From Paragonimus westermani (Eukaryota; Platyhelminthes; Trematoda; Plagiorchiida; Troglotrematidae), in NCBI GenBank assembly GCA_008508345.1, contig QNGE01000143.1, forward strand, positions 70,885 through 134,884: 64,000 nucleotides of DNA, written 5' to 3'. Positions 62,113-64,000 of this stretch are shown piece by piece. The first letter of the stretch is position 1, and each line of letters starts with the position of its first letter. The notes beneath the pieces are model-generated. The model was not told the DNA's origin. It did no database searches and saw nothing but the letters and a program-made list of their open reading frames with translations. Both the position numbers and the translations under genes were made by a program.

Positions 62113-62299
62113 CAGAATTTCAAATTAGTTTACACTGTAAACCACCAACGTCAATTAACTTCTGTAATTGTGACCGGTTTGACAGATTTAATTTCACTGC
62201 CCGACAGTGGTACAGGGGGTTTCAAAGTAAACATTTTGGAACTGCCAGGACATTCAAGGCAGTGGATCATTCGGCTGATTTCGCTTGAAACAGTGAAAT
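62113..62299 (+). CDS. Candidate exon resembling start of a C2 domain
   Basis: It opens after GATTGCCCCAG in phase 0, runs 62 codons plus one base, and ends at a strong donor AAAT|GTGAGT. The product starts QNFKLVYTV, then LTSVIVTGLTDLISLPDSG, then FKVNILELPG. Synaptotagmin-type C2 domains begin with the same layout: L-x-Y-x(6-7)-L-T-V-x-I-x(3)-x-x-L, a short loop, then PYVKIxLxP. Here the Asp residues that bind Ca2+ are not at the expected places, so a Ca2+-independent C2 domain would be implied. The resemblance is by eye only. The domain should continue into the exon at 63203, whose sequence is less C2-like. The acceptor has a short pyrimidine tract. Confidence 0.38.
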
Positions 62300-62339
62300 G
62301 TGAGTGACTGAGAACAGATGTGAAATTTCTCTTATCCAG

Positions 62340-62455
62340 ATTTGGCTTGGTAGCTCAGTTGACAGAGCACTTGTCGCGTTCATGTACGCCGTTTATGCCG
62401 GCGGTTCAAAATTAGCGAAGGAGCAGATGTTTCGCAACTGCATCTCACTTAGATT
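62340..62455 (+). mobile_element. Second tRNA-headed SINE family, copy B
   Basis: Box A TAGCTCAGTTG is at 62351-62361, then AGAGCACTTGTCGCG, CATGTACGCCGTTTATGCCG and a decayed box B (GCGGTTCAAAATTA). The downstream GAAGGAGCAGATG and CAACTGCATCT are shared with copy A at 10880. It lies just after the candidate exon at 62113-62299, within the presumed intron. The right end is not defined; related sequence may extend further. Confidence 0.65.
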
Positions 62456-63202
62456 AGGTAAATTATTGGTACGTATACAATATACTTATGAACACAAGTG
62501 GGCTAGGTCTTTGGTAGTCAATGTCGATCAGGCTGGGGCGAGGAGACAGAGGAATAATTCTTTACAGGATAGACGACCGCGCTTGGCCGTGACAACACGG
62601 ATTCACGAACGAACTACTTTTTCGCGCACACACCGGCATACCGTAGTCATTCACTGTGGCATTGGCAAACGTCAAACGCTGTAGCCTTCCAAGGAGATCA
62701 CAACCCGCTTACTTGTGCAATTAGAAAAGATCCAGTCAAATGTTAGCGGCTTGATGATCAAAAAATCCGAACGGTATGATAATAATCGAGCACATTTTGT
62801 ACTTCATTCACGGGGTTACAAGGTAACAACGCAAGGCGAGGAAAAGTTGTTGAACTAATAAAACGCCGGTAGTATCAAATAACCTTGTGTTTTATCTGCC
62901 GGTTTTTCGTTTGGTGATTCTTGGTGGCTTAGGTGGTTGCAAAACAAAAATATCTCCAGGTGGTTTTCAAAAAGTGGATTAGGAAAGTGAAAATTACCTT
63001 AATAAAAAAATACAGACAGGCTTACAATTATTTGGGTAGTTCATGACTGACAGAAAACTCATTCTCCACTGACAGGCAATGTGGATCATTGTGCAGTATC
63101 GTCTCTTTGCCAGACCATTGTTTTAAAATTACTCAGCTGTTTTAATTTGGTTCCTAATGATCCGAGAAAACCAGTTTAGCTCTCCTCTAACTTTATTAAA
63201 AG

Positions 63203-63304
63203 GTCATTCTCTATCAGTCAGTTTAGAGCAGCATCCGGTAGAAGCATTGTGTCAAATACCACAATTTCCAGTTGACCGAGAAAATCAGTTCACCGGATGC
63301 CAAC
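63203..63304 (+). CDS. Candidate exon, third of a phase-compatible series
   Basis: An acceptor with a pyrimidine-rich tract (TCTCCTCTAACTTTATTAAAAG) is followed by 102 nt and a strong donor (CAAC|GTAAGT). Reading 2 nt, 33 codons, 1 nt gives HSLSVSLEQHPVEALCQIPQ and then FPVDRENQFTGCQ. The starting phase matches the one-base overhang of 62113-62299, and the reading frame stays open across the join. No family is recognised from this exon. AAAG is a less favoured acceptor. Confidence 0.35.
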
Positions 63305-64000
63305 GTAAGTGCATTATCATCGAAACATTCATCAGGATTGATTATCTTTCCTAACACACTTTCCATCTTTTTTCAAATCAATGAAGAAGTTCCGCTGAAC
63401 TGATGTTTCACGTTAAAAGGTAAAACTTAATTCTTAACTTTTCAAAGAATTTTTTAAAGGCAAGAGATTGCAGACAAGAATAGTTGTTAGCTTACAGATG
63501 GTCGATCTGGTCAAACGGATTACTTTCTCACTCAAGCACTGGGGGTTACAAAAAGATCGGTACTTTTTGTGTTGAGCCACTTAAGTAGCTGATAAATTTG
63601 GAGAATACCTTTCTGAATGCTGCACCCTCAAATACTTCAGTCAAGCCGGCATGTTGTGCCAGGGTAACAAACATCACAATTAATATTTTCATATACCTGT
63701 GGTCTGATAAGTTGAATTTCAAAATAACATCAAACTAACGAGTGCTCACATTGCTTTGACACATTATAACTAAACAAGAGCCATCACTGATGAAGTCATT
63801 AAACGATGTGAAAATCACTTGTTGCAGTTTTGTATCTAGAAAACGAAATATCCCGATAGGTTGTAAGTAAGGAATATATTGAACCGCTGCCAAACTCACT
63901 CATCAGTATAATGCCTACGTGTTGTTAAGAACTAAGCAACCTTTCAGTCGAACTGGATTAGTCTGAAGTACTAACCGCCGTGTCAGTGTTTGAACAGAGT
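63305..64000. other. Presumed intron or intergenic DNA to window end
   Basis: No further exon or repeat recognised. Confidence 0.4.

Overview
The window is eukaryotic: about 40% GC, gene-poor, full of long non-coding stretches and old interspersed repeats, with short exon-like pieces bounded by GT/AG signals. The repeats suggest a flatworm, most likely a digenean trematode. A tRNA-headed SINE-like family carries hammerhead self-cleaving ribozymes, as the schistosome Sm-alpha family does, and there are candidate introns of only 32 and 53 nt. The taxon is an inference; nothing here names a species.

Only one long coding region is secure: a serine-rich open exon at 2669-4195 on the plus strand. 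It opens after a strong polypyrimidine tract and AG, runs 508 codons to a stop, and looks like the disordered C-terminal part of a regulatory protein, probably a transcription factor or cofactor. A possible earlier exon touches the left edge. A minus-strand exon candidate at 1342-1505 resembles part of a C2 domain. Weaker exon candidates are a phase-compatible pair at 42.9-43.2 kb, a 30-nt micro-exon at 47.8 kb, and a phase-compatible series of three at 60.5-63.3 kb whose middle exon resembles the start of a synaptotagmin-type C2 domain. Other open frames of 60-150 codons are about what chance gives in 64 kb of this composition.

The most striking content is a dispersed inverted-repeat element with about twelve copies or fragments (6.2, 7.4, 8.5-9.0, 15.0, 17.5, 17.7-18.3, 22.9-23.4, 25.4, 31.9, 40.3, 48.5 and 57.0-57.6 kb). 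Each arm reads, from centre to end: inner segment, tRNA-like RNA polymerase III promoter (box A and box B), hammerhead ribozyme, about 110-nt tail. The arms face away from each other, so a full element carries one hammerhead on each strand. Two copies (23203-23247 and 57405-57449) keep every catalytic-core position. The copy at 22936-23357 is flanked by a 12-bp exact target-site duplication, so the inverted pair appears to have moved as one unit.

Other repeats are a second tRNA-headed SINE family (10.9 and 62.3 kb), a third tRNA-headed repeat with a decayed hammerhead-like segment (36.3 kb), a 69-bp-arm foldback element (33.0 kb) with a single-arm relative at 19.9 kb, and a 10-bp tandem repeat (55.0 kb). 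There are two runs of N, one of them inside a hammerhead element.
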